This document shows positions 1 through 11,500 of a stretch of DNA of 64,000 bases, piece after piece. How positions within the stretch are numbered: the first letter of the stretch is position 1; every line of letters begins with the position of its first letter. Both the position numbers and the translations under genes were made by a program. The DNA is from Calonectria ilicicola. Taxonomy: Eukaryota; Ascomycota; Sordariomycetes; Hypocreales; Nectriaceae. The notes under the pieces were generated by a model. It did not search any database. It saw nothing but the letters and a program-made list of their open reading frames with translations, and was not told the DNA's origin. The stretch lies in contig CP085830.1 of NCBI GenBank assembly GCA_020809705.1, positions 2,046,001-2,110,000 of the forward strand, read 5' to 3'.

Positions 1-517
1 ATCACGAGATGGCGGCGATTCCAACTTGGCTTTTTTTTTCGAGCTTACTTTTTTCTTTTTTCATCTTCTCTTCATCAGAATTCCCTCGCTATTTTCTTTC
101 CCTTGTTCTATTATCTAAAGTTATTGATTCCCTGGGTCGTTGGCTTCTCTTCTTTTCTCTTTGCAACCCCTGCCACCTGATTATGCTGGATGGCGGAGAA
201 ATAGATGGGAAATGGGCGGGATGGACGGCGCGTTGCAGGTGTAGGTGCTGAGAAAGCGAATCAAATATGACATACAGAGATACCATGAGAATATGCTTGT
301 CAATGAGGCGATGTGATTAAGGAACCATGACCGATACATGCAGGGACTGAAATGTGGAAGAATGCGTTCTATGTATTTCGTTGACGCTTCCCACTTCTGG
401 GGAAATGATGGATGCCGGGTACCGTCATGCTAGATCCTAATATGAATCCTCCGTAAACACACTAAGACCACGTTGTGTCTCTTCTTTCCCTTAGTCCTCA
501 TCACCGTCTCTTGCTAA
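1..517. other. Intergenic, 3' flank of AP-3 delta gene
   Basis: T-rich on the plus strand in the first 130 bases. No coding frame with protein-like composition was seen. It probably holds the 3' UTR of the minus-strand AP-3 delta gene, whose stop codon is at 518, and flanking DNA of a gene outside the window. Confidence 0.6.
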
Positions 518-3500
518 CTAAATATCTTGAATCTCGGCCACACGCTTCTTCTTCTTTTTTTTCTTGGGCACGATGACCTCCGAGGCTCCCTCCACGGGCT
601 GAGAATTGGTAACACTGGGTGCATTGCTATCATCACCAGCTTCATCGACCGCTCCAGCCGCTGCCTTTTTCTTCTTGACCTTCTTTGGCTTGACTTCGGC
701 GCCCTCACCAATCGTGGCCTCGTCAGGTGCGACCGCCTTCTTCGTCTTCTTCACCTTCTTCTTTTTGATGACAGTACCCTCCACGTCAACGCCCTGAGCA
801 ACCTGGATGCGCTCGTTGGCACGCTGCATCTCGAGACGGAGACGTTCCACCTCTTTCACCGCTTGCTGCATCTCAGCATCCTCTCGCTGCTGACGTTCAT
901 AATCAAATCCACCGGCCGGTTGGCCCTCAAGGCTAAAGGAACCAATACTGCTCGAATCGACCTGGAGAAGCGACTGCTTGAGCTTTCGTGACTTGGACTT
1001 CGTGAAGCTATCCGAGTTGTTCTCCGAATCATAGGTGCGTCCACCGGTGTCGCTGCCCTCGAGCGTCTCATCTGCAGCAATGACCACCCTGTGTCGAGGT
1101 GATGGTCGAGGACGGTAGTGTTGCTGAGGCGCAGAAGAGCTGACCTTGTCAAGATCCAGTTGCATTATAGGTATAGAGTCAATATCAAGGTCTGGCCCAT
1201 TACTGTTGTGGAGAATGTTGTCGATGGGTGTAGATGTTTGGGGGGTATTATTGCTGGGAATGTAGAACGGATCATCCTTGTTTCGTTCAAGGCGTTCTGC
1301 TTTTCTTCTGGCTACGATGTCGGCATCCAAGTAGCTATCTTCGCTAGCTTGTTGGTAAGAGCCAGTATATTCATCAACCGGATCGGCCAACCGGGCAATG
1401 GCTGGAGCGGAGGATTCTATGCTGGTTGGTGGTGGTCTTTGGTGGTAGTAAACCTCAAACTCGTCCGAATCGTCTGTCGCGAGAGTGACTGAGTCTGCTT
1501 CCGCCAACAACCTGGAGAGGTTATAATGAATCGGCTCGTCCAGATCCAGGCCATCAGGCATTGGTACATTACGCTGTGCTCCTTTGGCAACAGAGTTGAG
1601 TTCCCAACCATTAAATAATGAGGGGATGGCCTGTGTCATTAGGAGCGGAGGATCTTGATCAACATCGTCGGTTGCGGCAGGTTGGCCGGATGCTGCCTCA
1701 GACGTAAGCTTGAGGAGTTCAGTGAACTCAACGGCACGCTCTTGAACCTCTAGGCTGGGGTTCAGCTGAAGAGGTTCAAATGTGTGGATAATGCGAGCCA
1801 TGAGCAATGTCACTTTGGATTTTCTCTCTGCTGTCCACGGTTCGTTCTCATCCCCCACTATAGTTGCAAAGATCTTGGTTGTGGCCTGAAGAGTCGTCGT
1901 AGTTACTTCAGGATTTGATGTTCGGGGAATCAACTGCAACAATTCATTCAACCCATCTTCGGGTATAGCGAGCTGATTGGCATATTCACCCATGATCCAG
2001 GTCACCGCCTTCAGTGCTCCCGAGGTGATCGAATACCCGGGCGGTGTGTCAGCGATGAGCTGGTTCAAAATTATCTCAGCAGCCCTGACTGCGGTAGATC
2101 TCATAGCTCGGACCTTGACCGCAACATTGCGCAGTTCGTCTCCGATTCTGATTGATACATCAGACCGCGGTCTGGTTGAGCCAGAGTCAGCGTCTTGGTT
2201 CCGCGAAATAGGCGCCATCCGCACGAGCTGCGTCAGGACGTCAATGTACCAATCAAAGTCCAAAACGCTAGAATAGTTGTCTTTTGAGCACATAGACAAA
2301 ATTCTCCCAATGACATCAATACGATACTCATCCGGAAGTGGTGCTTGGCCGGGGGCATTAGCTACGCCGTTTTCCGTCGATCCATCGTCATCTGAATCGC
2401 CAGCCTCGACAGGGGAAGTACCGGGCTGTCGCTCACGGCCAGGCATTGAAGACTTGAGCTGCTTCATCAGGCGGCTCACAATGGACATGAGATTATCGCC
2501 TGTAACCATTCCTTGCACAAGGTCCAGGGCTTGTATTCGAATAGTGATGTCAGGGCTGTCTATGCACTCCAGAATGACATCCTCCTGTTGTGATACGAGG
2601 TAGGGGTGAGTGACCACAATTTTGTTAAACGCCAATAATGCAACATATTTGACTATATTGGGTTAGATAGTTCTTGCATATATTTGCCGTATTCTTGACT
2701 TACGATTAGGGTCTCCATCAATCATCACCATGCCTCGCAGCTTGTTGACACACAATGTTGCAATCTCGTCAGTTCCTGAAACATCGTCACCGCTTCCCAA
2801 AATTCCACCTTGGATAATTCCGTTGATGCATTCATACAATAAGGACATAGCTGGGGTTGTTCGGATTATGTTAGTCAAGGGAGGTAACAGCTTTCTCACG
2901 AGACGGGGCTCCAAAGGCGTCAAGGTTGCAAACTAGCATCATATATCAGTTTCGGTCAGCAACACTTCCGCAAAAAAAACCACTCACAAGCTTAATGAGT
3001 TTGATGGCCATCCAGTTATTACCACCATCCACTAATAGCTCAAACAACCGAGGCGCAAGTGGGAGGAAATCATGAGGCCGGCGCCAGCCTAATTCGCACA
3101 CCACATTGACAATGGCGGCCGTTACGCTCGAGTCCTCGTCGGGATCCATCAGGCGCTCTTTGATCTTCGGCCATGCTGCACGAAGCGCTTCGGGATAAAC
3201 AAGGGCCAAACGGTACAGAGTCACAAGCGTCTTTTTTCGAATGTTTGAGTGGCTGTGGCTAAGTCGTGGTAACAGGTCGGCCAAGGTAGAGAGGGCTAGG
3301 GAAGGCGTAATAACGTGAGGCAAGGTTGCGATAGGGAGGGAAATGACCGTCGGCGTAGTCGACCCGAGATCCTAGTCGAGGGAATGTTAGATACATGTAG
3401 ACTATGCGAAAAACGCAATGCTTGCCTTCTTAAGCAGGTTGGTAGCCAGCATCAGGACTTCGGTATCGGGTCGGAAACTCTGCACGGCACCCAAGTATCC

Positions 3501-3890
3501 CACTCGTTTATGTTGATACTTGGGCGAAGACATGACTTCTAGCACATGGAAGGAGGCCCAAGACATGTCATGGCCAACCATTTCGAGGTAAATGAGCTTG
3601 AGCAACGCCGTCGCCTTCAGATCTAGCGGCGCAATACGTTAGCCACATGAGACCAGCTCTCTGCAGCAAGAATACGAAACATCTCGCTACATTGCAAGAG
3701 AAATCCACGAGCGAAAACTCGGCCTCGTAGGTATTCTCAGCTAGGGGGTGGTGGTAGACGAACCCATGTCTGATCCGCGAATCTCGGCGCGGCACTCCTT
3801 GAGGCTCTTCTGAATATATTCCTTCTCATTTCCCTTGTGATTTCGAAGCCCTCGAATGAGGTCGTATAGCGACTTTTCGAACCTGCGCAT
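518..3890 (-). CDS. apl5: AP-3 complex subunit delta (adaptin)
   Basis: Large subunit of the AP-3 adaptor, which sorts cargo from Golgi/endosome to the vacuole. Five exons (3890-3764, 3622-3426, 3371-2988, 2932-2704, 2652-518) join in frame to 1023 residues. The N-terminus carries the adaptin block with FEKSLYDLIRGLRNHKG, then DLKATALLKLIYLEM, SFRPDTEVLMLATNLLKK and LPRLSHSHSNIRKKTLVTLYRLALVYPEALRAAWPKIKERLMD-type HEAT helices over about residues 1-560. The last 100 residues are a lysine-rich tail (KKKKKKK near the stop), as in other fungal delta chains. Start ATG 3890 was chosen because it directly precedes the conserved FEKSLYDL motif. Intron 2 (3425-3372) has a GC donor and an AG acceptor with a TCTAAC branch-like site, and no GT alternative keeps the conserved frame. 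Very likely correct; exact start could be a few codons off. Confidence 0.93.
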
Positions 3891-4577
3891 CGTCAGCGCT
3901 GGACCACATCTAAGGTCATCACAGAGCTCCCTACATGATGCAGGCGGATGCCCCACGTGGGGCGGACCGCTACGAAGTCTGCGAGTTGCGGTATCGAGGT
4001 TGGAGGTTTCGGGGGAGTAAGATTCGTCAGTTTCGCTCGGGGGTGTGTCGCGGTGAGTTTATTCGGCACATGCCATATGCCCGGCACGAGGATGGACGTC
4101 GGTAAGACGGTGGAGCTCGGGGGTCGGGATGGAGAGTAGGTGCGTGGCAGTTGGGACCTTACAGGTAGCGCACAGAACAGTTGAGGCCATGACGGAATCA
4201 CCACCTCCCATCGGCGGCCAAGACGGCCCGAGCACACGACAGTGGGGTGCTCTAGAGCTAGCTTTGTTGTTGCAGTGTTGGAGGGGCCTGGACAGGGGAT
4301 ATCATCCGCTGTTGGCTGAGATAGAGTCCACTAATTCACCACAGTTATAGGGCACTCGGCACTAAGCTTGGTTGTATCCAGTGTGCTCTGGGCGATCTAG
4401 TTTCCGCTGTTCCGGAGAATTATCACAGCCAGTTGCGCAGCTCCATGTGCCTCAACACCAAAAGCGCAGTCTTCTGCATCTCCTCCCAAGCTCCTCTCGG
4501 GGGACACGACAAGCCTCTGGTGCCGCTGCAGCGCCGTATCTAGCAATTTGCCATCATCCAGCTCTCCATTGCCCCCA
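3891..4577. promoter_or_regulatory. Divergent promoter region, AP-3 delta / COQ10
   Basis: About 690 bp separate the start codons of two divergently transcribed genes, so both promoters must lie here. Open frames on either strand in this stretch look random in composition. No specific operator was recognised. Confidence 0.5.
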
Positions 4578-5219
4578 ATGGCATTCCGCACCCTCCCCAC
4601 CTCACCTCGAGCCTTCACAACGCCGTCTCGCATCATCGCCGCACACTTGAAATCTTCTTCGGTTTCGCCCTGCCGAACATTCTTCACTCTCCCCGGCTCC
4701 TCTCCAGCAACCCAACGCCTTACCGCGACCCGCACCCTTCGCTATCCCTCAGAGCCGCTCTATGACCTCATCGCCGATGTCGACTCATACGTAGAGTTCG
4801 TGCCTTACTGCTCGCGCTCTCGTGTCACCCGCTGGTCAGAACCAGACAATACTGGGCGTCGCTGGCCCACGCTCGCTGATCTACACGTTGGCTGGGGTGG
4901 TTTTGACGAGGTTTTCACGAGTCGTTTGCGCTGTGTCCCCGGCGTTTCTGTTGAGGCCATTAGCGGCTCTACTCAGCCTGGAGGTGATGGACCTGATGCT
5001 TCAGCAGTCTTCCGGAGCCTAGTGACCCGATGGACAGTGAAGGAGCTCTCTAGCTCACCGTCACCCTCAACTCATGTCCATCTTGCTATCGATTTCCAGT
5101 TCACCAACCCTCTTTACGCTGCTGTCAGCGCTGCCGTTTCTGACAAAGTCGCTAGCTTAATGATCGAGGCCTTCGAGAAGCAGGCTCGTATGAAACTCGG
5201 ATCCCAAAGAAGGCTATAA
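4578..5219 (+). CDS. coq10: Coenzyme Q-binding protein COQ10, START domain
   Basis: Mitochondrial START/polyketide-cyclase-like protein that binds coenzyme Q and is needed for efficient respiration and Q biosynthesis. Single exon, 213 residues. Residues 1-45 are rich in Arg, Ser and Thr with almost no acidic residues, as expected for a mitochondrial presequence. The START fold begins at RTLRYPSEPLYDLIADVDSY and continues with FVPYCSRSRV, a hallmark of the family, and ends with a long amphipathic helix (DKVASLMIEAFEKQARM). Start ATG 4578 sits in CCCCAATGG, a good fungal context; the reading frame is open further upstream but only with TTG. Length is typical for fungal COQ10. Confidence 0.93.
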   Translation: MAFRTLPTSPRAFTTPSRIIAAHLKSSSVSPCRTFFTLPGSSPATQRLTATRTLRYPSEPLYDLIADVDSYVEFVPYCSRSRVTRWSEPDNTGRRWPTLADLHVGWGGFDEVFTSRLRCVPGVSVEAISGSTQPGGDGPDASAVFRSLVTRWTVKELSSSPSPSTHVHLAIDFQFTNPLYAAVSAAVSDKVASLMIEAFEKQARMKLGSQRRL

Positions 5220-5899
5220 ACGACACTTCCATGTTTTGCCAATCAACCATACATACCTCAACACAACCTTGTATATTATTCACGACGCATGATGATGAGC
5301 TGCCAGTTGCAGAGCGCTGTATCATATCAAGATTAGAGCAATAGACATCTCCAAGAGCCAAGTTCCTGCAAATTTTTTTCTCAATTCACAATCATTCTAC
5401 ATAACATAACAGGTTGTCTAAGGCGACCCCGTCTAGTATCCAAATTTGCTACTCCATCATCCATCATTCATCCAAAGCAAAAACGTCGTCTCTGCGCCAA
5501 TCCCAAAACTTGAGAGCCCGAGGGCACTTTGGATCGTACGCCATTTCCCCCAAATATCATTGAGCCGTATCATCATACTCCGATCCAAATGCATAGACGT
5601 TTCGCGACTCCTCAGATGTGTGGCGCTAGCGTAAATGACGAGGGAAATTCCATGTGCTCTGCAAACCAAAGAATCACAAATAAACCCACCCCAAATAGAG
5701 GAAATGGGGTCTCATAAGAGGAAAGAAAAAGGCAAATCTTGGTTCGCCCAGGTATCTGGTTAAAGAAAAAAAACGAGTTGCGTTGATGCTAAATTCCACA
5801 ATATCGTTTCACAAGCCGTCTGCTTTTTTTGGTTTTTTATTTTCTGTGCGACCTGCTTTCTTATTAGCTTTTGAGTTGGATATGTTAGACAGCACACAC
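5220..5899. other. Convergent 3' flanks
   Basis: This 680-bp stretch lies between the stop codons of two convergent genes (COQ10 plus, coiled-coil gene minus). It is AT-richer than the coding DNA, with A and T runs near 5770-5840, consistent with 3' UTRs and polyadenylation signals. No gene seen. Confidence 0.6.
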
Positions 5900-8574
5900 T
5901 CACTTCTTCTTAGGGGGCTTTCCGGCAAAGAATGCACCCCAGCTGCTGACCTCGGGGGCCTTTTTCTTCGACGACGATTTCTTCGGCGCAACATTAATGA
6001 TATTGGGAGGGGCGGCGCCCGGAGGTCGAGGACCGTGCCAGCCTGGTGGTGGGGGAATGCCACCACCTGGTGGGGCACCCGGCATGCCCGGGACGCCGGG
6101 TCGGCGACCGCCCATACCCATAGGAGGCATGCCACCGGGGATGATTGGGGGTCGACCGCCGCCAACGGGGACGGGACCGTGACGTGGAATCTTAGGACCG
6201 AGCTGGGGAAGCTTGTCCATTGGCCACATGGTCATTGTAATAGCCCAGTCTGGCTGCACTACTTTCTCCCAGACGGAGGGGAGAATGATCTCGCCGTCAG
6301 GCCCAATAAGGTCGTAGTGGCCTTCTTGAACATGAGGTCCAAGAACATCCACTTGGAGGAAGGCCTGCTTGATAAGCTCCTCCATACCCTATTCGGAAAA
6401 AATGTAATTAGTATAAGACTTCGAGACATTACACTGTCGTGGCCATCACATACCGTCCATGTTGCGCACAAGTGGAATGGAAAGCTGAACTTCCGGCCCA
6501 CGGCGTCCTTGAACCTAATCGGGGCCTGCTCGGCTGACTTGGCAGCATCGGCGAGCTTGGCTTTCGTCTCCTCCTCGATTTTCTTCTTAAGCTCCTCTGC
6601 TTCCGCCTTTGCCTTGGCAGCAGCTTCGGCAGCGGCAGCAGCAGCAGCCCTGTCGGCTTCAACCTTGGCGGCAGCTTCAGCTTCAGCCTTGGCCTTCGCT
6701 TCAGCTTCCATCTTCTTTACGCGCTCCGCCTCCTCAGCAGCTGCCTTGGCCGCCGCTTCCTTCGCTGCCTCCTGTGCTCTGAAGAGGCGCTCAGCTTCAT
6801 CTGCTGCCTTCTGAGCTGCAGCTGCTTTAGCTTCGGCTTCGGCCTTCATGGCTTGCTCAAGTTTGATTCGAGCCATCTCTTCAGCTCGGGCTCGTTCTTC
6901 CGCTTCCTTTTGCCTCTTCTCTTCGGCGGCCTTGAGTTCAGCCTCAAACTTCCTCCTGGCTTCAATTTCCGCTCTGGCTCGTTCTTCGGCTTCTCTCTTG
7001 CCACGTTCTTCAGCGGCCCTCATTTCAGCCTCAAACTTTGCCTTAGCTTCGGCCTCTGCCTTAGCCTTGGCTTCGGCCTCCAGTTTCCTGGCTTCTGCAG
7101 CGGCTTTCATCTCAGCCTCAAATTTGGCCTTGGCTTCAGCCTCGGCCTGGGCCCTTGCTTCAGCCTCCCGTTTCCTGGCTTCTTCGGCAGCTTTCATCTC
7201 AGCTTCAAATTTGGCCTTGGCTTCGGCTTCGGCCTTGGCACGGGCTTCGGCCTCTCGCCTTCTGGCCTCCTCTGCAGCCTTGAGTTCAGCTTCAAATTTG
7301 AGTCGTGCCTTTTCCTCTGCCTCCCTCATGGCTTCAGCATGCTTCCGTGCACGCTCATCTTCAGCCTTGCGCTCGGCTTCAATTCGCTTTCGAGCAGCAT
7401 TCTCGGCTTCAATTCGAGCTTTTTCGATCTCTTTCTTGGCTTCTTCTTGGGCGATGCGCATGGCTTCCATTCTCTGTTGAAAAGCCTCTTCGGCATCTTT
7501 TCGAATTTGGGCCTCGAGCTCTCTCTGCCTCTCAGCAGCCTTGACCTTCTCTTCAGCAGCCTTGAATGCTTTAATTTCAGCCTCTAGCCGAATCTTTTCG
7601 GGGTCTTCCTTGGGGACGACAGCAACCTCTTTGTTGGTATTGGGATGCTCGGTAGAGGGCGGGCGAGGAGGGGCTAGCTGGTACTGTTGCAAATGAGGAG
7701 GTACGTTGTATCCAGGGCCACCACCATAGAAACCGCCAGCTCCATATTGGTAAGGCATCATGTCATGCATACCTCTACCTCCTTCACTACCCGGATAATA
7801 GTTGGGGCCAGGTTGGCCAGGCTGGCCGCCTTGGCCAGCTTGACCTCCCTGCCCAGGACCACCAAAAGGATTGTTGCCCGGGTTGTTGTAGTTCCCGTAA
7901 GGAACCATCTGGGCATTCGGGTGGCCACCTGGGCCTGGGTAACCTGCTCCCATATAAGGAGCTACATGAGCGCCTCCGCCTGGGTGGTAAGCTTGGCCCT
8001 GACCACGACCGTAGTAGCCGGGTCCTGCTACCTGACCACCTGAGGGATAACCCCGGCCATAATGTGCCGGACCGTACTCGTCGGGAGGCTCCACGTTTGC
8101 AGCAGCATGCGGCTGCCGGCCGCCATGTCCCGGTCGGTGATACACTGTATGATCCGGACGATGGTCCCGGCGGGGATGATGGCTTCGCGCAGGTTGAATG
8201 GTGTGAGGGCGGGAGTTAAAGCGCTGGCCGGAGTGGGTTGACGCAGAGTCCGAAGGTTGAAGATCGTCGTCGTAGTCGTCGTCGTCGTACAAGTCGTCTT
8301 CCGTCTCCGAATAGTCGCCTGTGTCTCGAGACGAGTACTCTTCTTCACTATTGTATGAAGTAGAATGGGATGAAGAATCGGCGTGGTTGATGGTAATGGT
8401 GGTATTATTACCTCGTGCCGGTGCGCGCGTGGTGAGTCTAGCAAGGACAGTGTAAGCTGAGGGCGTAATGAGTGCGTTCAAACGGTTGATGGAAAATGGA
8501 TGCGAAGGAGAAAGTGGAAGAGTGTGGATGGAGGAGGGAGGAGGGAGGGGAGGGGAGAGAAGAACTTACGGCAT
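5900..8574 (-). CDS. Repeat-built coiled-coil protein with ubiquitin-like domain
   Basis: Three exons (8574-8570, 8437-6454, 6388-5900) give 825 residues. The first exon holds only ATGCC; its GTAAGT donor joins a CTAG acceptor to give MPLTTRAPARGNN in frame, and the long exon itself has no early ATG. Order of parts: acidic/Ser-rich region (residues about 20-60), Gly/Pro/Tyr/His-rich region (about 100-280), a long Ala/Glu/Lys/Arg helix (about 280-640) containing five 29-residue tandem repeats, a compact domain (about 641-720) with FKDAVGRKFSFPFHLC, GMEELIKQAFLQV and GHYDLIGPDGEIILPSVWE, and a Pro/Gly-rich tail ending KPPKKK. The compact domain matches the ubiquitin-like domain seen in many fungal proteins of this layout. 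Biochemical function is unknown. The helix may be a scaffold or filament. Confidence 0.85.
6874..7308 (-). repeat. 87-bp coding minisatellite, five copies
   Basis: Reading the minus strand, five consecutive 87-bp units encode 29-residue repeats sharing A-x-x-KFEAE at the start, an AAEE core and EA(E/R)-rich ends. Copies 2 and 3 are closest; copies 1, 4 and 5 are more diverged. The unit is a continuous charged helix. Diverged flanking sequence on both sides has the same composition, so more degenerate copies are likely. Confidence 0.85.
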
Positions 8575-11500
8575 AGCAATTACTGGCTAATGAACTGCCC
8601 TACCCACGACGATCTGCGAGAGAAAGCCGGAGCAAAGGCGCTGTTATCTGGGGAGACAACAAAGAGCTGGAAAGAGGGAGGGGTTAAGGGCAAGGCCCAA
8701 CGGCACCAATATTTGCGTGAGTTGGCTTGGGGGCTGTGACAGACAAGCTATCGCGGCAGTGAGCAAGAACAGGATAAAGCGCAGGTGCGAGGGTCGTGGC
8801 GAGGAAGAATTGGACTTGCGCAACGGACGTGAGGGGTCGATTGGGCAAATGCGCCTCGGGAGCAGGAGGGGCGTGACAAGAAAGAAAAAAAAAAGGCAGT
8901 GAGACGGGGGGGAAAGCGAAACAAAGCGTGTGTGCTTCCTGTCTCTAGGATGCAGTGCGGTGTCGGCAAATCAAGGACAGGCCTGTAAAACTGCTTGGTC
9001 GAGGGGGGTAAGGCTTGCGTCAAAGGTCAGGCGCAACGGGGTGGGCTGGGTGGATATGTTGGCGGCGGTTGCGAGGGTGGAGGGATGGGTGGTTTTTTTT
9101 TTTCGGGAGGGATGGAGGGCGGCAGAAATCAGAGGGACGATCGGCGGTGAGGGGCCCAGATCGTACTTATGGGTCACCAACCGGGCAGCGAGCGCCAATG
9201 ATGCCCACAGCTGAAACAGCGCGGGAGCAGGGCAGCGGGCAGTGAAGGGCGGCGCTCGGTTGAAGCGGCGGCGACGGCGGATAGATTCGTGTCGTGAGCC
9301 AGCAGGCCCGTGTGAGTGAGGAGCAAAGACTGATCAAAAAGGTGAGTTGGTAACGATTCAAAGTGTAGCGGTATGTGATGTATGCTGAATGCGAGTGAAC
9401 GTGCGTTGCAACCAGGTCTGCTAGAGCAGGCAGTCAATCAATGGCCAGCAGGGAGCAGACAATCCGACCACCAACGGGAAGACAATGGGGCAGCAATTAG
9501 GAAGCACAACGGCCTGTCAGCAATGCTGGGCAGGAGGGGCAAGGTTGTGAAAGGATTGGTTGCGGTGCCCGACAACAACAGCGCCCCCCCGGACCACCAG
9601 CATCGAGCGGGCCTAGTCGGTCACAGCAGCCGTCTCATCGGAGTGTGAGAGGGCGGCGGGAAGCGGCTTGCAGCGACCCAGGTTGCAAACCAAACAAGGT
9701 GTCAATGCGAGTCTCCCCCGCCATTCGACTGCAGGGCTCCCAGAAGGTGCCCCAATAGAGTCATGGACTCTCAATTAGGGACCAATATAGTCTGTCCCAA
9801 GTCTGTTCTGCACCACGTCGCATGTCCCATCCTGGCTCAATCCATCCGTCCACATGCACCCGACTGGTTCCATTGATTCAGTCAACCGAGGACTCAATCG
9901 GGCAGCGCAGGGCGGGTTCATGATGACTGTGCCAGTAGGCCGTACTGCACTGCACAGCAGCGTTCTCAGCCGCCCAGCCCCAGGGGTACCCTGGCCTTCC
10001 GCCTTAGGCTGTCGATAGGCCCTGTTCGATGGCGTCCCTTGGGCTGGAGCTGGCGCAGGGACTGGGCTCAACAGCGACTGGTCCGTCGAAGCATTGGGCG
10101 CCCTTGGCTTATCTTCGGCGGTCACAGTCCTGACCTAAGCTTTGGCATGCACCATGGCCGGAAGCCGGGGTGGGAGCCCCAAGGCTTAGGGCCACCGCGT
10201 GTAGACGATGCCGATGCCCAAAAGTAATGGGGCCCGCCAACATGAGGAGCCTAATGGAAGCACCCAGAAATGGGGAACGGCCAAGAAAAGCCGGGAACAG
10301 GCTTCTTGACGGGATGGATGGACAGGCAGACAATTGAAACGGAACATTCCACATAACGGTAGTGGAAGTGGCAGTGGTGGTAGCAGCAGTGGCAGTTGCA
10401 GTGACAGGAGTGGTAACAGCAGCAGCAGCAGTAGTAGTGATGACATCGTCAATTCATGCAAACCCGCCACTGCTAGGTTTGCTTTGCTTCGCTTGGTTGC
10501 GGCAAGTGGTAATCACATGGTCCACCATTGCAACGGCACTCGGAGGATGACGAACAAGGCAGTTGAGGAAAGGAAAAAAAAGAGACAAAAAGAACATACC
10601 AGTTGCTCGACTTGACCGGTTGTTTCGACCAAGCTTGCACCGATTTAGGTCGATCACAAGGTCTGGCGATGGCTGGGTGCCTTGTGTCGTTGCTCAGTGT
10701 TTGTCTAAACTCCGCCGTCGTCGTTATGGGCGATTGTAGTTAGGTTTCTAGTGGCGATGTGGTGTGGTGTGGTGTGGTACAGGGAGTTGGGTGGGGGCAG
10801 TGTTGTTGGTGTGTCGCCTAGGATCAGAGAGGAGTGATGGACACAAGCTTCAATTTGAAAAACGCGGGCGACGATGATCGAAGGCAGGAGCGTGCCACCT
10901 GCTGTCTCGTATGCGTGCTGCTATCGATACAACGCTAGGGAAGCCGGAAGCAATGTGTGGAGAGGGTCTGAGGAAGAGAATGGGAGAGGAAGAAAGAAGA
11001 AAGCAGAGGAAGAAAGGGGGAAAATAATAAAGAACCGAACCCTAACCGACAATCGCGGCAGTGCCAGGTCTCGTCTGCAAATCACTGGCTGCAGCTGCTG
11101 TGGTAGGTGTTGTTGCTTTCTGTTGCTGCGACAGTGGCCACGCTGCCCCGCTGGGCTGCGTACAGTTCGTGCTTTGTTGACTCACTCTCTCACAGCCGCT
11201 GCTGACAGGGAGAGACATAATTCACACAAATCACATTTATACCAATAGCTTTTTGGGGATTTTGTTTTGTCACATCAACGTCAGAAATGAGCTTCAATCG
11301 GCTTGCGGGATGAAAACGGGAAGTGATAGTGGGAATGTGCTAAGAGTACCTAGGGAGGCAACGAACAAAGGCGGTGGGCTCTATAGAGTGACATGACAAA
11401 ACACAGTTTCCAGGCAGACAATCAACCACCCATTGACATGTATGTACTGGAAACGCGAGACAACAATGAACTTGCATACCTAGGCAGGCAACCACGGAAT

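Noticed and set aside
5783..6814. Plus-strand open frame of 343 codons, Ala/Ser-rich
   Set aside because: It is antisense to the GC-skewed coding repeats of the coiled-coil gene; long opposite-strand frames arise from such codon bias.
6848..7587. Two plus-strand Ala/Ser- and Phe/Leu-rich open frames
   Set aside because: Shadows of the same tandem helix repeat on the opposite strand; periodicity of 29 codons mirrors the real gene.
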